DNA of 64,000 nucleotides, from contig NZ_AP025591.1 of the NCBI RefSeq assembly GCF_023169945.1, forward strand, positions 2,440,501-2,504,500, given 5' to 3'. Under the pieces are notes generated by a model. That model saw only the letters and a list, made by a program, of their open reading frames with translations, was not told the origin of the DNA and did not search any database. A program made the position numbers and the translations under genes. Within the stretch, counting starts at the first letter, position 1; every line of letters starts with the position of its first letter. Positions 25,363 through 34,617 of this stretch are shown piece by piece. This DNA is from Anaeromyxobacter oryzae (GTDB taxonomy: Bacteria; Myxococcota; Myxococcia; Myxococcales; Anaeromyxobacteraceae).

Positions 25363-26973
25363 TCACAGCTCGCGGTAGAACACGAGCACCAGCCCCACGA
25401 GCGCCATGCAAGCCGGCCAGACGAGCCCGTACCGGCGGCGCGCGGCGCCGTCCGGCGACCGGAGCTCCAGCCACCGCGCGATCCCGATGAGCACCGCGAG
25501 GAACCCGATCGCGTTGTGCGACACCTCGATGAGGTAGATCCGCTTCGCGGCGAGGACCGAGTGCGAGTGGGTGAGCAGCAGCGCCCCGCCGACGAGGGCG
25601 AGCGACGGAAATGCGAATCTCCACCGCGTCGCCGCGAGCCCGCCCACCCGCACCCGCCACTCGAACACGGCGAGCGCCACGACGAGCGCGGTCGCGACCC
25701 GGTGCAGCAGCGCGGATGGCGCGAGCAGCGTCTCGAAGAGACCTTCGGGACCGAACGGCCAGCCGTTCGGCTCGGCCAGGATCAGCATGAACGCAGCGAG
25801 CGCGAGGAACGCGAGCGGCCAGTGGCGGGCCGCGGGCACCTTGCCGCTGCGATCCAGGAGGGCTCCGAGCGCGACGACGATCACCAGCAGGCCGGCGATG
25901 TTGTGGTTGAAGTTGCTCTGCGCGCTGTCGAACGGTCCGGGGAGCGCGTACGGGTCGAGAGTGGGCGCCGCCGTCGCGACCATCTCGCGATAGGGAGGCG
26001 GGGCGAGCCGGACCGGCTTCGGTGCGAACATCTCCGCCACCTCCCGGGGCGTGGCCTTCTCCCGGACGTCCACCGCGGGCGGCTGCGACGTGAGCGCCGC
26101 GGCGGCGAGCACGATCACGAGGACGATCCCGGTCTCGGCCTCCACGCGAGATCGGACCATCTCCGCCTCGCCCGCCGTGGCGCCGCGGCTGCGCCAGCGC
26201 ATGGCCGCGAGGAAGTTCCCTGCGCCGAGGACCAGCGCCGCGCCCATCAGCGCCACCTTGGTGAGCACCATCGCGCCGTACGCGGTCCCGACGAGCCCGC
26301 TCGTCGTCGCGATGTAGCGCCAGCCGAGGAGCGCGCCCGTCGCGCCGATCACGAGAACGCCGGACACGGCGAGCCTCGAGAAGCGGGACACCATCGCGGC
26401 CCACGTCTCCGGGGCGCCGAGGCCGTCCCGGCACAGCGGCCGCTGTGCGAGCAGGTGCACGAGACCTCCCGCCCAGATCCCGGCGGCGACCTGATGGACG
26501 ACCGTGATCGTCGCCAGCGCCGCGGCGCCCTCGAGCCGGCTGGCGCCGTGGACGAGGGGCGCGCCGGTCGCCGCGAGCAGGCCCGCGCCCGAGGCGAGCA
26601 GCGCCCAGCTCGCGCCGCGTCCGGCGCGCGCCCGCGCCCACAGCGCGCCCATCGCGAGCACGCCTCCCACCGCCGCGTGCGCGAGCCCGGCGCGGGCGAA
26701 CCGGGTCGCGAGGAACTCCGCGACGGGCCAGCGGCCCAGCTCGTCCGCGAGCGCCCACGGCTCGATGAGGAGCGTCGCGAGCTGGAAGATCAGGACCGCG
26801 CCACCACCGAGCGCAACGAGCGCCAGGGTCCGCGCGAGCATGGACGCGGGCACGCGGCTGCGCAACGGCCGGAGCACGCCGACCCCGAACGCGACGCCGC
26901 CCGTCGCGAGCACGAAGCCGACGAGCACGAGCGCCTTGAAGACGACCTCGAGGAACCCGGCGAGGAGGATCAC
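25363..26973 (-). CDS. copD: Copper resistance protein CopD family, membrane protein
   Basis: A 536-residue membrane protein with about twelve hydrophobic helices. The first half is the CopD domain (about 1-275: HQVAAGIWAGGLVHLLAQRPLC has the conserved histidine region), the second half (from about residue 335) is a further helical block with His-rich loops (NFNHNIAGLL, LTHSHSVLAAKR). CopD works with CopC to move copper across the inner membrane. It starts with GTG at 26973, overlapping the copC stop (GTGA), so the two are co-translated. Direction is uptake or delivery by family inference. Confidence 0.84.
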   Translation of the reverse strand: MILLAGFLEVVFKALVLVGFVLATGGVAFGVGVLRPLRSRVPASMLARTLALVALGGGAVLIFQLATLLIEPWALADELGRWPVAEFLATRFARAGLAHAAVGGVLAMGALWARARAGRGASWALLASGAGLLAATGAPLVHGASRLEGAAALATITVVHQVAAGIWAGGLVHLLAQRPLCRDGLGAPETWAAMVSRFSRLAVSGVLVIGATGALLGWRYIATTSGLVGTAYGAMVLTKVALMGAALVLGAGNFLAAMRWRSRGATAGEAEMVRSRVEAETGIVLVIVLAAAALTSQPPAVDVREKATPREVAEMFAPKPVRLAPPPYREMVATAAPTLDPYALPGPFDSAQSNFNHNIAGLLVIVVALGALLDRSGKVPAARHWPLAFLALAAFMLILAEPNGWPFGPEGLFETLLAPSALLHRVATALVVALAVFEWRVRVGGLAATRWRFAFPSLALVGGALLLTHSHSVLAAKRIYLIEVSHNAIGFLAVLIGIARWLELRSPDGAARRRYGLVWPACMALVGLVLVFYREL

Positions 26974-27377
26974 CGGCCGGTTCCTCCCGCCCGGACCGTG
27001 AAGCGGATCAGCCCCGGCGTCGCGTGGCCGTCGGCAGCCAGGACGCGATAGGTCAGCCGGTACGCTCCCGACGCGAGCGGCGGGAGCTGGAGCGACACCC
27101 GGTCCGGCGGATCATCGGAGCCCTCCGGCGCGGGGGCGAGGGCGACGGGTTTTCCGTCCTCGCCGGTCAGGACCGCGCGCGTGAGCCGCTTCTCGATCCG
27201 GGAGTTGAAGCGGAGTACCGCCACCGCGGGGGACGCGGCAACGACCTCGCCGTCGCGCGGGGTCGACTCGAGGAGAGCGGCGTGCGCCGACGCGACCGCG
27301 GGCGCGACCGCGCCGAGCGCGCCGGCGAGGAGCAGGACGACCCAGGCGTGCGGCGCGGGGCTCGTCGTGCGGAACAT
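26970..27377 (-). CDS. copC: Periplasmic copper-binding protein CopC
   Basis: A 135-residue exported protein. The signal peptide ends at SAHAALLESTP, which places the copper-ligand histidine at the mature N-terminus, as in CopC proteins. A second ligand is in DGHATPGLIRF near the C-terminus, and the core has the beta-sandwich pattern (RLTYRVLAADGHAT). No Met-rich Cu(I) loop is seen, so it is likely the Cu(II)-only type. It is overlapped by copD. The gene lies about 790 bp upstream of the PNPOx-like gene start on the same strand, with 149 bp between gene ends. Confidence 0.87.
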   Translation of the reverse strand: MFRTTSPAPHAWVVLLLAGALGAVAPAVASAHAALLESTPRDGEVVAASPAVAVLRFNSRIEKRLTRAVLTGEDGKPVALAPAPEGSDDPPDRVSLQLPPLASGAYRLTYRVLAADGHATPGLIRFTVRAGGTGR

Positions 27378-27526
27378 GGGGCCCGATGTAACGGCGATCC
27401 TGCGCGCTGCGGCTCCCCGTGGGATTGCGGCGAAGGACGTAACGCTCGCTCGTGACGCCGCGGCCCCGGAGGTCGCCGCTCGTGCGTGGGAGCGGATGGT
27501 CGGAAGGGAGCGCCCGCGCCTCCGGG

Positions 27527-28168
27527 CTACTTCTTCGAGGCGCGGAGCCGCTGGTTCTCGAGCTCGAGCTCGGCGACGCGGTGGCGCAGCGACTCGAGCC
27601 TGGTCTCGACGTCCGCCGCGTCGAGCTTCACGGGGATGTGCTGCGGACAGTTGACGTCCCAGGCCTCCACCTCGAAGAGGATGGCGCGCTCCGGGCGCGC
27701 GGCGTGCCCGCCGGGCGCGAGCCGGCCGAGCAGCGCCGCGTCGCCCTCCACCACCCGCGCCCGCCCCCAGAGCTTCACCCGCCGCCGAGCCGCGTAGTCC
27801 ATGACGAACAGGAAGGCGCGGTCGTTCTCGGCGAGGTTGCCGAGCGTGATGTACTGCCGGTTGCCGCCGAAGTCGGCGAACCCGAGGGTGCGCTCGTCGA
27901 TCACGCGCAGGAAGCCGCGCGGCCCGCCCCGGTGCTGGACATAGGGCTGGCCGGCGGCGCTGGCGGTGGCGAGGTAGACGCTGTTGCGCTCGGCCAGGAA
28001 GGCCGCGAGCTCCGGCGTGATCCGAGTCTCCCAGCCGTCGCCCTCCTCGACGCGCCGGTAGACGGCGCGCGAGCCGCGGCGGGACTGCTCCGCCTTGACG
28101 GCGGGCGTGAAGGCGACGTCGCTCGGCGGGGGACGGGCGGTGCGGGCGGGATCGACGATGCGGCTCAT
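27527..28168 (-). CDS. Pyridoxamine 5'-phosphate oxidase-family (split-barrel FMN-binding) protein
   Basis: A 213-residue protein with a split barrel from about residue 35 to 175: LAAFLAERNSVYLATASAAG, QHRGGPRGFLRVID and ARRRVKLWGRARVVEG. The end (about 185-213) is a short coiled coil (ETRLESLRHRVAELELENQ). Family members bind FMN, F420 or heme; the real substrate is unknown and the PdxH active-site context is not clear. The ATG at 28168 has GGAGAA upstream. The gene is divergent from the small protein at 28302. Confidence 0.8.
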   Translation of the reverse strand: MSRIVDPARTARPPPSDVAFTPAVKAEQSRRGSRAVYRRVEEGDGWETRITPELAAFLAERNSVYLATASAAGQPYVQHRGGPRGFLRVIDERTLGFADFGGNRQYITLGNLAENDRAFLFVMDYAARRRVKLWGRARVVEGDAALLGRLAPGGHAARPERAILFEVEAWDVNCPQHIPVKLDAADVETRLESLRHRVAELELENQRLRASKK

Positions 28169-28301
28169 GCGGTTCTCCAGGTGCTCGAGCCCGAGGTGGC
28201 TCGCACGAGGGAAGCTAGGAGCCGGCGAGCCTCGTAACAATGAAGTCAGCCGCGGCGCCGAGGAGCGGACGGAGCTGACCGGAAGGCAGTATCATCCGCT
28301 C

Positions 28302-28469
28302 ATGCCCGACCTCCTCACCGCGTCCAAGATCGCCGCCGAGCTCTCTGTCCCGGGTGCCAAGGTCAAGAAGGCGATCGCCGACCTCAAGCTCAAGCCCGCC
28401 GAGAAGAAGGGCGCCTGCAGCTACTACGACCGCGCGGCGGTCGCGAAGATCAAGAAGGCGCTCGGATAG
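28302..28469 (+). CDS. Small HTH-like basic protein (55 residues)
   Basis: MPDLLTASKIAAEL opens a 55-residue protein with a helix-turn-helix pattern (LLTASKIAAELSVPGAKVKKAI) and a wing-like SYYDRAAVAKIKKAL. The overall form is that of excisionase- or MerR-like small DNA-binding proteins. It is basic and has no other domain. The ATG follows a GGAAGG stretch about 15 bases upstream. A regulator role for the cytochrome genes 85 bp downstream is possible but unsupported. Confidence 0.7.
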   Translation: MPDLLTASKIAAELSVPGAKVKKAIADLKLKPAEKKGACSYYDRAAVAKIKKALG

Positions 28470-28553
28470 TCCTTGGGGGTGCGCGCGCTCTTGGCGCGTG
28501 TGGCCCCTTGAGGACGAGGGCGTCGTTCCGCGACGCGGGGCTACAAGTTCCGC

Positions 28554-29453
28554 ATGCGGACCCTCTCCGTTCTTTCCGTCCTGCTGTTCTCCGTCGGCGC
28601 TGGGACCCCGACGCCCGAGGCGACGTCCGTGCGCGGGCCGAGCTGGCTCCAGCATCTCGGGATCGAGCTCGACGACACGCACCTGGGGAAGATGGGCGGC
28701 GAAGGGCCGGCGCCCGCAACGCGGCGCGAGCCGATGCCCAGCATCGACGCCGGGGAGGCCGGGAACGCGCCGTTCACCATGGCGGGCCGGGACCTCTACC
28801 GGCTCGACTGTCAGTCCTGCCACGGCCCGGACGGACGTGGTGCTCCGCCCGAGATCAACTCGCTCCTCGACCCCGTCCGTGCGACGTCACCGGCGCTGCT
28901 CGAAGCCCATCAGCGCGAGCAGGGGCGGCGCTTGCCGCCCGGCATGGCTCGTCAGCTCGCGGCAGACGCGGAGAAGAACCTCCGCGACCGCATCGCCAGC
29001 GGCGGCAAGAAGATGCCCTCGTTCCCTCACCTCGCGGGTGACGAGGTCGTCGCGCTCGTCTCCTATCTGAAGAGGCTCGCCGGCGTGCCCGCCGAGGAAA
29101 CCTCGTCACCGGAGGTGACCATGTCGGCGGCGCGCGTGGGCGAGAACCTCGTGAAGGGCACCTGCCACATCTGTCATCCGGCGACGGGACCGAACCCGAA
29201 CCACATGATGATGTACATGCGCGGGATCATCCCGTCGCTGGAAAGCCTGGCGACGGAGCGCACGGCGTCCGATGTGCTCGCGAAGGTGCGCGAGGGTCGC
29301 ATGATGGGCGGCGGAATGATGGGCGGGGGCGGGATGATGGGCGGCGGGATGATGGGCCGGATGGGCCGCATGCCGATCTTCGGCTACCTCACCGACGAGG
29401 AGGTCGTGGCGGCGTACGTCTTCCTCTCCGCGTACCCACCCGAACCGAAGTAA
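28554..29453 (+). CDS. Diheme c-type cytochrome with Met-Gly-rich segment
   Basis: A 299-residue exported protein with two heme c motifs: CQSCH at about residues 86-90, in a cytochrome c domain ending LVSYLKRLAG, and CHICH at about 204-208, in a second domain. Between the second heme and the C-terminus, residues about 250-273 form a Met-Met-Gly-Gly run. The signal peptide is short (MRTLSVLSVLLFSVGA). It precedes nrfHA by about 118 bp, so it may feed or accompany the nitrite ammonification system; a Met-rich segment could also bind copper or supply heme axial ligands (inference). Confidence 0.85.
   Translation: MRTLSVLSVLLFSVGAGTPTPEATSVRGPSWLQHLGIELDDTHLGKMGGEGPAPATRREPMPSIDAGEAGNAPFTMAGRDLYRLDCQSCHGPDGRGAPPEINSLLDPVRATSPALLEAHQREQGRRLPPGMARQLAADAEKNLRDRIASGGKKMPSFPHLAGDEVVALVSYLKRLAGVPAEETSSPEVTMSAARVGENLVKGTCHICHPATGPNPNHMMMYMRGIIPSLESLATERTASDVLAKVREGRMMGGGMMGGGGMMGGGMMGRMGRMPIFGYLTDEEVVAAYVFLSAYPPEPK
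29301..29372 (+). repeat. Met-Met-Gly-Gly coding repeat in the cytochrome
   Basis: An imperfect tandem run of ATGATGGGC(GGC/GGG) units codes for MMGGGMMGGGGMMGGGMMG. Slippage here could vary the protein length without shifting the frame, since units are multiples of three. Confidence 0.85.
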
Positions 29454-29526
29454 GCGCCGCGCTGCGCGATTTGCCGCGCCCCGACTGTTCACACGGCGTC
29501 GTTCGTGGGGGCTGCGACGATCCCGC

Positions 29527-29541
29527 TGGCGCGCGACTCGC
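29527..29541 (+). promoter_or_regulatory. Weak sigma-54-like site before nrfH
   Basis: TGGCGCG, four bases, TCGC: the GG and GC pairs are 12 bases apart but TTGC is replaced by TCGC. The site is 31 bp before the nrfH ATG. In DNA this GC-rich such matches occur by chance. Confidence 0.3.
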
Positions 29542-29571
29542 GGAGACGGGCGCGACCGTCCGAGGGCCTCC

Positions 29572-30027
29572 ATGACGACGAGCCGCGGCATGTCCCTGCT
29601 CCCGATCCCGTTCACGCTCGCGGCCGTGGCCGGCATCGCCGCCGGCGTCGTGGCCTACGCGTTCCACTACGCGAAGGGCTCGTCCTACGTCGGCAACGAC
29701 CCGGCCACCTGCGCGAACTGCCACGTGATGGCGAGCCATTACTCCGGGTGGCAAGCCGCCCCGCACCACCTCGTGGCGACGTGCAACGACTGCCACACGC
29801 CGGCCGGCCCGATCTCGAAGTACGTCGTGAAGGCCCTGAACGGCTACCACCACTCGATGGCCTTCACCCTCGGCGGCTTCCCGGACGTCATCCGCGCCCG
29901 GCCGCAGAGCACCGCGGTCGTCGAGGCGAACTGCCGGCGATGCCACGCCGACCTCGTCGACCGCATCGCCCACGGGAGCGAGGTCTCCTGCATCCGCTGC
30001 CACGCCTCCGTCGGCCACCTCCGCTGA
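29572..30027 (+). CDS. nrfH: Cytochrome c nitrite reductase small subunit (tetraheme quinol dehydrogenase)
   Basis: NrfH takes electrons from the quinol pool and passes them to NrfA. The 151-residue protein has one N-terminal membrane anchor (about residues 11-31, FTLAAVAGIAAGVVAYAFHY) and four heme c sites: CANCH, CNDCH, CRRCH and CIRCH. The length and NapC/NirT pattern are typical. nrfA begins 43 bp downstream on the same strand. Confidence 0.95.
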   Translation: MTTSRGMSLLPIPFTLAAVAGIAAGVVAYAFHYAKGSSYVGNDPATCANCHVMASHYSGWQAAPHHLVATCNDCHTPAGPISKYVVKALNGYHHSMAFTLGGFPDVIRARPQSTAVVEANCRRCHADLVDRIAHGSEVSCIRCHASVGHLR

Positions 30028-30069
30028 TCGACTCGCTCACGCCACACCGCCCATCAGGAAGGAGCGCCC

Positions 30070-31755
30070 ATGTCCGTCGTACCCCGCCCCCAGCAGAAGC
30101 GCGGGCTCCTCGTCGCCCTCGTCGCCGGCGTGTTCGCCCTCGTCGCCGTCGGCGCCGCCGCGCTGCTCGTCAACATCGCCGAGCGCAAGGAGGAGGCGAA
30201 GAACGCCTACGTGAAGCTCGTCGAGGTCACCGAGAACGACGTCGATCCGGCGAAGTGGGGCACCAACTGGCCCCGCGAGCTCGACGGCTACAAGCGCACC
30301 GCGGAGCCGACGAGCACCAAGTACGGCGGCGGCAAGGGGCCGAGCGAGGGTCAGCCCCCGCCGCAGAAGGCGGATCGCGATCCTTGGCTGAAGCGCGTGT
30401 TCGCAGGGTACCTGTTCGCCGTCGACTACCGCGACCGGCGCGGCCACGCGTACATGCTCACCGACCAGGAGAACACGAAGCGGAACGTGCCGGCCGAGGC
30501 GAAGCAGTCCGGCAACTGCCTCCACTGCCACGCCGCGATCACGCCGCTCTACAGGAAGCTCGGGAAGGAGGCGGCGCCGCAGGCGAGCGAGGCCGAGCAG
30601 GTCCAGGCCGGCCTCGTGAAGGTGTCGGAGCTGGGCTACTGGGACGCGCACAAGGCGCTCGAGCAGCTCTCCGGCGGCAAGGTCCACCCGGTCTCCTGCG
30701 TCGACTGCCACGACCCGCAGTCGATGGAGCTCCGCGTGACGCGCCCGGGCTTCATCGCCGGGATCCAGAAGCTCGCGGCCTCCTCCGCCGACGTCCCGCA
30801 CCTGCCGTCGATCGACCGCTGGCGCAAGGGCGACAAGGCGCGGCCCTACGACCCGAACCTCGACGGCACCCGTCAGGAGAAGCGCGCGTACGTCTGCGGC
30901 CAGTGCCACGTCGAGTACTTCTGCGGGAAGGGGATGGCCCTCTTCTTCCCCTGGGGCGACGGGCTCAAGGTCGAGGAGATGGAGCACCTCTACGACGGGA
31001 CGCTGGTGAAGGGTAAGCGGTTCAAGGACTGGGTCCACGCCGAGACCGGCTTCGAGCTCCTGAAGGCCCAGCACCCCGAGTTCGAGATGTGGAGCCAGGG
31101 CATCCACGCGCGGAGCGGCGTCACCTGCGCCGACTGCCACATGCCGTACAAGCGCGACGGCGCGCAGAAGATCTCCGAGCACTGGGTGCGCAGCCCGCTC
31201 CTCCAGCCCAACCGCTCCTGCGCCGGCTGCCATCCGTACGGAGACGACGAGCTCAAGGCGCGCGTGCTCTCGATCCAGGACCGGCACTTCGCGCTCCTCA
31301 CCCGCGCCGGCAACGCCGCCGTGGCGATGATCGACGCCATCGTCGCGGTGCGGAAGCCGTACGACGACAAGGCCCGCGCCGCCGCCGCCGCGAAGGCGAA
31401 GGAGACCGTGGAGAAGCAGGACGGGTTCCTCGCGCTGCCGAAGGACCAGCAGGAGAAGAAGCTCGCCGCGGAGACGAACGCGAACCTCCTCGCCGCCTGG
31501 CGCGAGGTGGTCGAGAAGACCCCGGCGCTGAAGGAGCTCGAGAACCTGCAGCGCGCGGCGCAGTGGCGCCTCGACATGGTTGCGGCGGAGAACTCGATGG
31601 GCTTCCACGCGCCGCAGGAGATGGCCCGGCTCCTCGGCGAGTCGATCGACCTGTCGCGGCAAGCCCAGGTGAAGGCCGCCCAGCTCGGCGGCGTCGTCGC
31701 GCTCGCCCCGGCGGCGCCAGGCGCAGCGGTTCCGGCCTCACTCGGGAACCGCTAG
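30070..31755 (+). CDS. nrfA: Ammonia-forming cytochrome c nitrite reductase, CxxCH-type catalytic heme
   Basis: A 561-residue pentaheme enzyme that reduces nitrite to ammonium in the periplasm. It has an N-terminal anchor or uncleaved signal (about 12-35), then five heme motifs: CLHCH (150-154), CVDCH, CGQCH, CADCH and CAGCH. In many NrfA proteins the catalytic first heme is CxxCK; here it is CxxCH, the less common form known from some delta- and epsilon-type lineages. The [12 protein letters not shown] region carries the catalytic tyrosine context. With nrfH it forms the NrfHA complex. A strong hairpin follows the stop. Confidence 0.95.
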   Translation: MSVVPRPQQKRGLLVALVAGVFALVAVGAAALLVNIAERKEEAKNAYVKLVEVTENDVDPAKWGTNWPRELDGYKRTAEPTSTKYGGGKGPSEGQPPPQKADRDPWLKRVFAGYLFAVDYRDRRGHAYMLTDQENTKRNVPAEAKQSGNCLHCHAAITPLYRKLGKEAAPQASEAEQVQAGLVKVSELGYWDAHKALEQLSGGKVHPVSCVDCHDPQSMELRVTRPGFIAGIQKLAASSADVPHLPSIDRWRKGDKARPYDPNLDGTRQEKRAYVCGQCHVEYFCGKGMALFFPWGDGLKVEEMEHLYDGTLVKGKRFKDWVHAETGFELLKAQHPEFEMWSQGIHARSGVTCADCHMPYKRDGAQKISEHWVRSPLLQPNRSCAGCHPYGDDELKARVLSIQDRHFALLTRAGNAAVAMIDAIVAVRKPYDDKARAAAAAKAKETVEKQDGFLALPKDQQEKKLAAETNANLLAAWREVVEKTPALKELENLQRAAQWRLDMVAAENSMGFHAPQEMARLLGESIDLSRQAQVKAAQLGGVVALAPAAPGAAVPASLGNR

Positions 31756-31769
31756 CCGACCCGCAGTCT

Positions 31770-31804
31770 GCCGCCCGCACCGGCTCCTCGCCGGCGCGGG
31801 CGGC
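31770..31804 (+). terminator. Strong GC hairpin after nrfA
   Basis: GCCGCCCGC (31770-31778) pairs with GCGGGCGGC (31796-31804), and CCGGC pairs with GCCGG inside, around a TCCTC loop: 14 pairs with one mismatch. It begins 15 bp after the nrfA stop. No T run follows, so it may stabilise the 3' end or aid termination. Confidence 0.55.
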
Positions 31805-31934
31805 GTCGGCGAGCCGCGCGCGGAGGAACCCCGTCGCCCGCCCCGGCGCGTCGCCGGAGGCGCGCCACCCCGTTCCGCGCTACGTCACTCCCGCGGCGGC
31901 GATCCCGGCGCCGGCGAGTCGAGGACGGAACCCG

Positions 31935-32963
31935 ATGGTCACGCAGCTCCTCTCGAGCGGCGACCGCGCCCTGGCGAGGGCCTTCCTCGAGGCCCAGGGG
32001 CTCACCTTCGAGCCTGGGTTCGACGACTTGGTGGGGGTCTTCGAGGACGGCGCGCTGGTCGCCTGCGGGGCGCGGGCCGGCGACGTCCTCAAGATGATCG
32101 CCATCGACCCGGCGCGGCAGAGCGGGTCGCTCCTCGGCGAGCTGGCCGGCGAGCTGGTTCGGCTGGGGATCGCCGCCGGCCACGACGGCCTCTTCGTCTT
32201 CACGCACCCTGCCCACGCCACGTCCTTCGAGGCCCTCGGCTTCGAGCTCCTGGTGAGCCACGCCAAGGTGGCGCTCCTCGAGTACGGCGGGCGGTTCGCG
32301 GCCTGGCTGGCGTCGAACCGGCGGCTCGTCCGCCCCACCGCCGAGTTCGGCCCGGCCGGCGCGGTGGTGGTGAACTGCAACCCCTTCACGCTGGGCCACC
32401 GGCACCTCGTCGAGGAGGCGGCCCGCCGGGTCGGCACGCTCTACGTCTTCGTGGTCCGCGAGGACCGCTCCGCCTTCCCCTTCGAGGCCCGCCTGCGGCT
32501 CGTCCGCGAGGGGACGCGCGACCTCGCGAAGGTGGTGGTGCTCGACACCTCCCGTTATGCGGTGAGCGCCGTCACCTTCCCCGCCTACTTCCTCGGGCGC
32601 ACCGACCCGGTGGCGGAGATCCAGATGGAGCTCGACGCCACGCTCTTCGGGGCGCGCATCGCCCCCGCGTTCGGCGTGACCAGGCGGTTCTTCGGCGCCG
32701 AGCCCTACTGCGCCACCACCCGAGCCTACAACGCGGCCATGCAACGGGTGCTGCCGGGCCTGGGCGTCGAGCCGGTGGAGCTCGCGCGGCTACACGCCGG
32801 CGGCGCTGCCATCAGCGCCTCGGCGGTGCGGGCGGCGCTCGCGACCGGCGACGACGCGGCCTTGCCGGCCCTGGTCCCGCCGACCACGCTCGCCTATCTC
32901 CTCTCCGACGAGGGGCTCGCGGTCCGGGCCAGGCTCGGCGGCGCGAAAGGCAGGCACGCATGA
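31935..32963 (+). CDS. citC: [Citrate (pro-3S)-lyase] ligase
   Basis: CitC acetylates the thiol of the citrate lyase prosthetic group with acetate and ATP, switching the enzyme on. The 342-residue protein has an N-terminal GNAT-like part (about 1-115) and a C-terminal nucleotidyltransferase fold with the CNPFTLGHRHLVEEA motif (about 152-166). GGACGGAACCCG precedes the ATG. It is the first gene of the operon citC-citD-PPC-citE-citF-citX; its stop overlaps citD as ATGA. The 130 bp upstream, after the nrfA hairpin, should contain the operon promoter, which I could not define. Confidence 0.93.
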   Translation: MVTQLLSSGDRALARAFLEAQGLTFEPGFDDLVGVFEDGALVACGARAGDVLKMIAIDPARQSGSLLGELAGELVRLGIAAGHDGLFVFTHPAHATSFEALGFELLVSHAKVALLEYGGRFAAWLASNRRLVRPTAEFGPAGAVVVNCNPFTLGHRHLVEEAARRVGTLYVFVVREDRSAFPFEARLRLVREGTRDLAKVVVLDTSRYAVSAVTFPAYFLGRTDPVAEIQMELDATLFGARIAPAFGVTRRFFGAEPYCATTRAYNAAMQRVLPGLGVEPVELARLHAGGAAISASAVRAALATGDDAALPALVPPTTLAYLLSDEGLAVRARLGGAKGRHA

Positions 32964-33223
32964 GGATCGCGAGGAAGGCTCAGGCCGGCACCATGCAGTC
33001 GAGCGACCTGATGGTGGTGCTCGAGCCGGCCGACGAGCTGAGGGTCGAGATCGAGTCGACCGTGAAGAAGCAGTTCGACCCGCTCATCCGGGCGGTGGTC
33101 GACGAGGTGCTGGCGCGTCACGGCGTCACGGCTGGCCGCGTCCGCCTCACGGATCGTGGCGCCCTCGACTACGCGATCCAGGCTCGCCTCGAGACGGCGC
33201 TGCAGCGCGCGGCGGAGCGCTAG
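32960..33223 (+). CDS. citD: Citrate lyase acyl carrier protein (gamma subunit)
   Basis: An 87-residue carrier that bears the phosphoribosyl-dephospho-CoA prosthetic group. Ser14 in GTMQSSDLMV is the expected attachment residue, in the same position as in Klebsiella CitD. The ending DYAIQARLETALQRA is typical. Its ATG overlaps the citC stop, and the next gene starts at the following base after its stop. Confidence 0.93.
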   Translation: MRIARKAQAGTMQSSDLMVVLEPADELRVEIESTVKKQFDPLIRAVVDEVLARHGVTAGRVRLTDRGALDYAIQARLETALQRAAER

Positions 33224-33706
33224 ATGCAGGGGCTCTGGTACAAGCAGGTCGAGCAGGGACGGCGGTTCATCCTCAAGATCTCGCCCGGCGAGAGCCTGAG
33301 GCAGCGGCTCGTCGAGTTCGCGAAGGAAGTGCGGCTCGACCACGCCGTGGTGGTCTCTGCGGTGGGGTCGGTCCAGGACCTCACCTTCCGCGGCATCAAG
33401 GCCGGCGCCAAGCTCCCCGTCACCCCGCCGCGCATGCACGTCCACGAGCTGGCCGGCCCGCTCGAGCTGCTCGCGCTCACCGGCAACCTGCTTCCCGACG
33501 AGCGGGGCGAGATCGACTGCCACCTGCACGTCATCGCCTCCCGCTCCTCCGGCGACGTGCTGGGCGGCCACCTCTTCGACGCCAAGGTCTTCGCCACGTG
33601 CGAGGTGGTGCTCTCCGAGATCCACGCCGAGGGCGTGGAGCGGCACCTCTCCCGCACCGGCGGCATCCCCACCGTCTTCATCACCGACGACGAGCCCGCC
33701 CCATGA
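33224..33706 (+). CDS. PPC-domain (DUF296) protein within the citrate lyase operon
   Basis: A 160-residue PPC/DUF296 domain protein: GESLRQRLVEFAKEVRLDHAVV opens the fold and DCHLHVIASRSSGDVLGGHL has the conserved histidines. Bacterial PPC proteins form trimers and often bind a metal or nucleotide; none has an agreed role in citrate lyase. It starts immediately after the citD stop and overlaps citE as ATGA, so it is translated as part of the operon. A role in prosthetic-group handling or enzyme assembly is a guess from position only. Confidence 0.85.
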   Translation: MQGLWYKQVEQGRRFILKISPGESLRQRLVEFAKEVRLDHAVVVSAVGSVQDLTFRGIKAGAKLPVTPPRMHVHELAGPLELLALTGNLLPDERGEIDCHLHVIASRSSGDVLGGHLFDAKVFATCEVVLSEIHAEGVERHLSRTGGIPTVFITDDEPAP

Positions 33707-34617
33707 GCTCCTTCACGCTGCGCCGGTCCCTGCTCTACGTGCCGGGCAACATGCCGTCGATGCTGCAGAACATCCCCGTCTTCGCGGCCGACACCGTCAT
33801 CATCGACCTCGAGGACGCGGTGCCCCTCGGCGAGAAGGATGCGGCGCGCCGGCTGGTGCGGCGCTTCCTCGAGAACTACCGGGATCGCCGACAGGAGGTG
33901 CTGGTCCGCATCAACGCCCTCGACACCGAGTGGGGGTTCGACGATCTGCGCGAGGTGCTGCCGGCCATGCCCGACGGCATCCGCCTGCCGAAGGCCGACA
34001 CGCCCGAGATCGTCGAGCGGCTCGACACCTTTCTCACCGAGCACGAGGAGGCGCTGGGGGTCGAGATCGGCCGCTTCCGCATCCTCCCCTCCATCGAGAG
34101 CGCCCTCGGCGTCATCAACTGCATCGACGTCGCCGCCACCTCCACGCGCATCCTCGGGCTCGCCTTCGGCGCCGAGGACTACACCGCCAGCATGGAGATC
34201 GAGCGAACCAAGAGCGGGGAGGAGCTCTTCAACGCCCGATCCCGCGTGGTGTGGGCCGCCAAGGCGGCCGGCGTCCAGGCCATCGACACGATCTTCTCCG
34301 ACGTGAAGGACATGGAGGGCTTCCGGCGCGAGACCGAGCTCGTGAAGACGCTCGGCTTCACCGGCAAGTCGCTCGTCAACCCGCGCCAGATCGAGGTGGT
34401 GCACGAGGTCTTCGCGCCCAAGCCCGAGGAGATCGACTACGCGCGCCAGGTCATCGAGGCCATCCAGCGGGCGCGAGAGATGGGCACCGGCGTCATCTCG
34501 CTGGGCGGCAAGATGGTGGACGCGCCGGTGGTGAAGCGCGCCCTCCGCGTCATCCGCACCGCGTACGCGCAGGGGCTGGTGGACGAGGTCCCGGGCGAGG
34601 AGGTGCTGCGTGGCTAG
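33703..34617 (+). CDS. citE: Citrate lyase beta subunit (citryl-CoA lyase)
   Basis: CitE splits citryl-carrier into oxaloacetate and acetyl-carrier. The 304-residue protein is an HpcH/HpaI aldolase-type barrel: RRSLLYVPGNMPSMLQ at the start, DTVIIDLEDAVP (about 28-39) with a metal-binding Glu-Asp, and LGLAFGAEDYTASM (about 151-164) near the active site. Its ATG overlaps the PPC stop, and citF begins 8 bases before its end. Confidence 0.95.
   Translation: MSSFTLRRSLLYVPGNMPSMLQNIPVFAADTVIIDLEDAVPLGEKDAARRLVRRFLENYRDRRQEVLVRINALDTEWGFDDLREVLPAMPDGIRLPKADTPEIVERLDTFLTEHEEALGVEIGRFRILPSIESALGVINCIDVAATSTRILGLAFGAEDYTASMEIERTKSGEELFNARSRVVWAAKAAGVQAIDTIFSDVKDMEGFRRETELVKTLGFTGKSLVNPRQIEVVHEVFAPKPEEIDYARQVIEAIQRAREMGTGVISLGGKMVDAPVVKRALRVIRTAYAQGLVDEVPGEEVLRG

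Noticed and set aside
28490..28553. A sigma-54 promoter (TTGGCGCG...) before the diheme cytochrome
   Set aside because: The GG and GC pairs are 10, not 12, bases apart and no TTGC follows.
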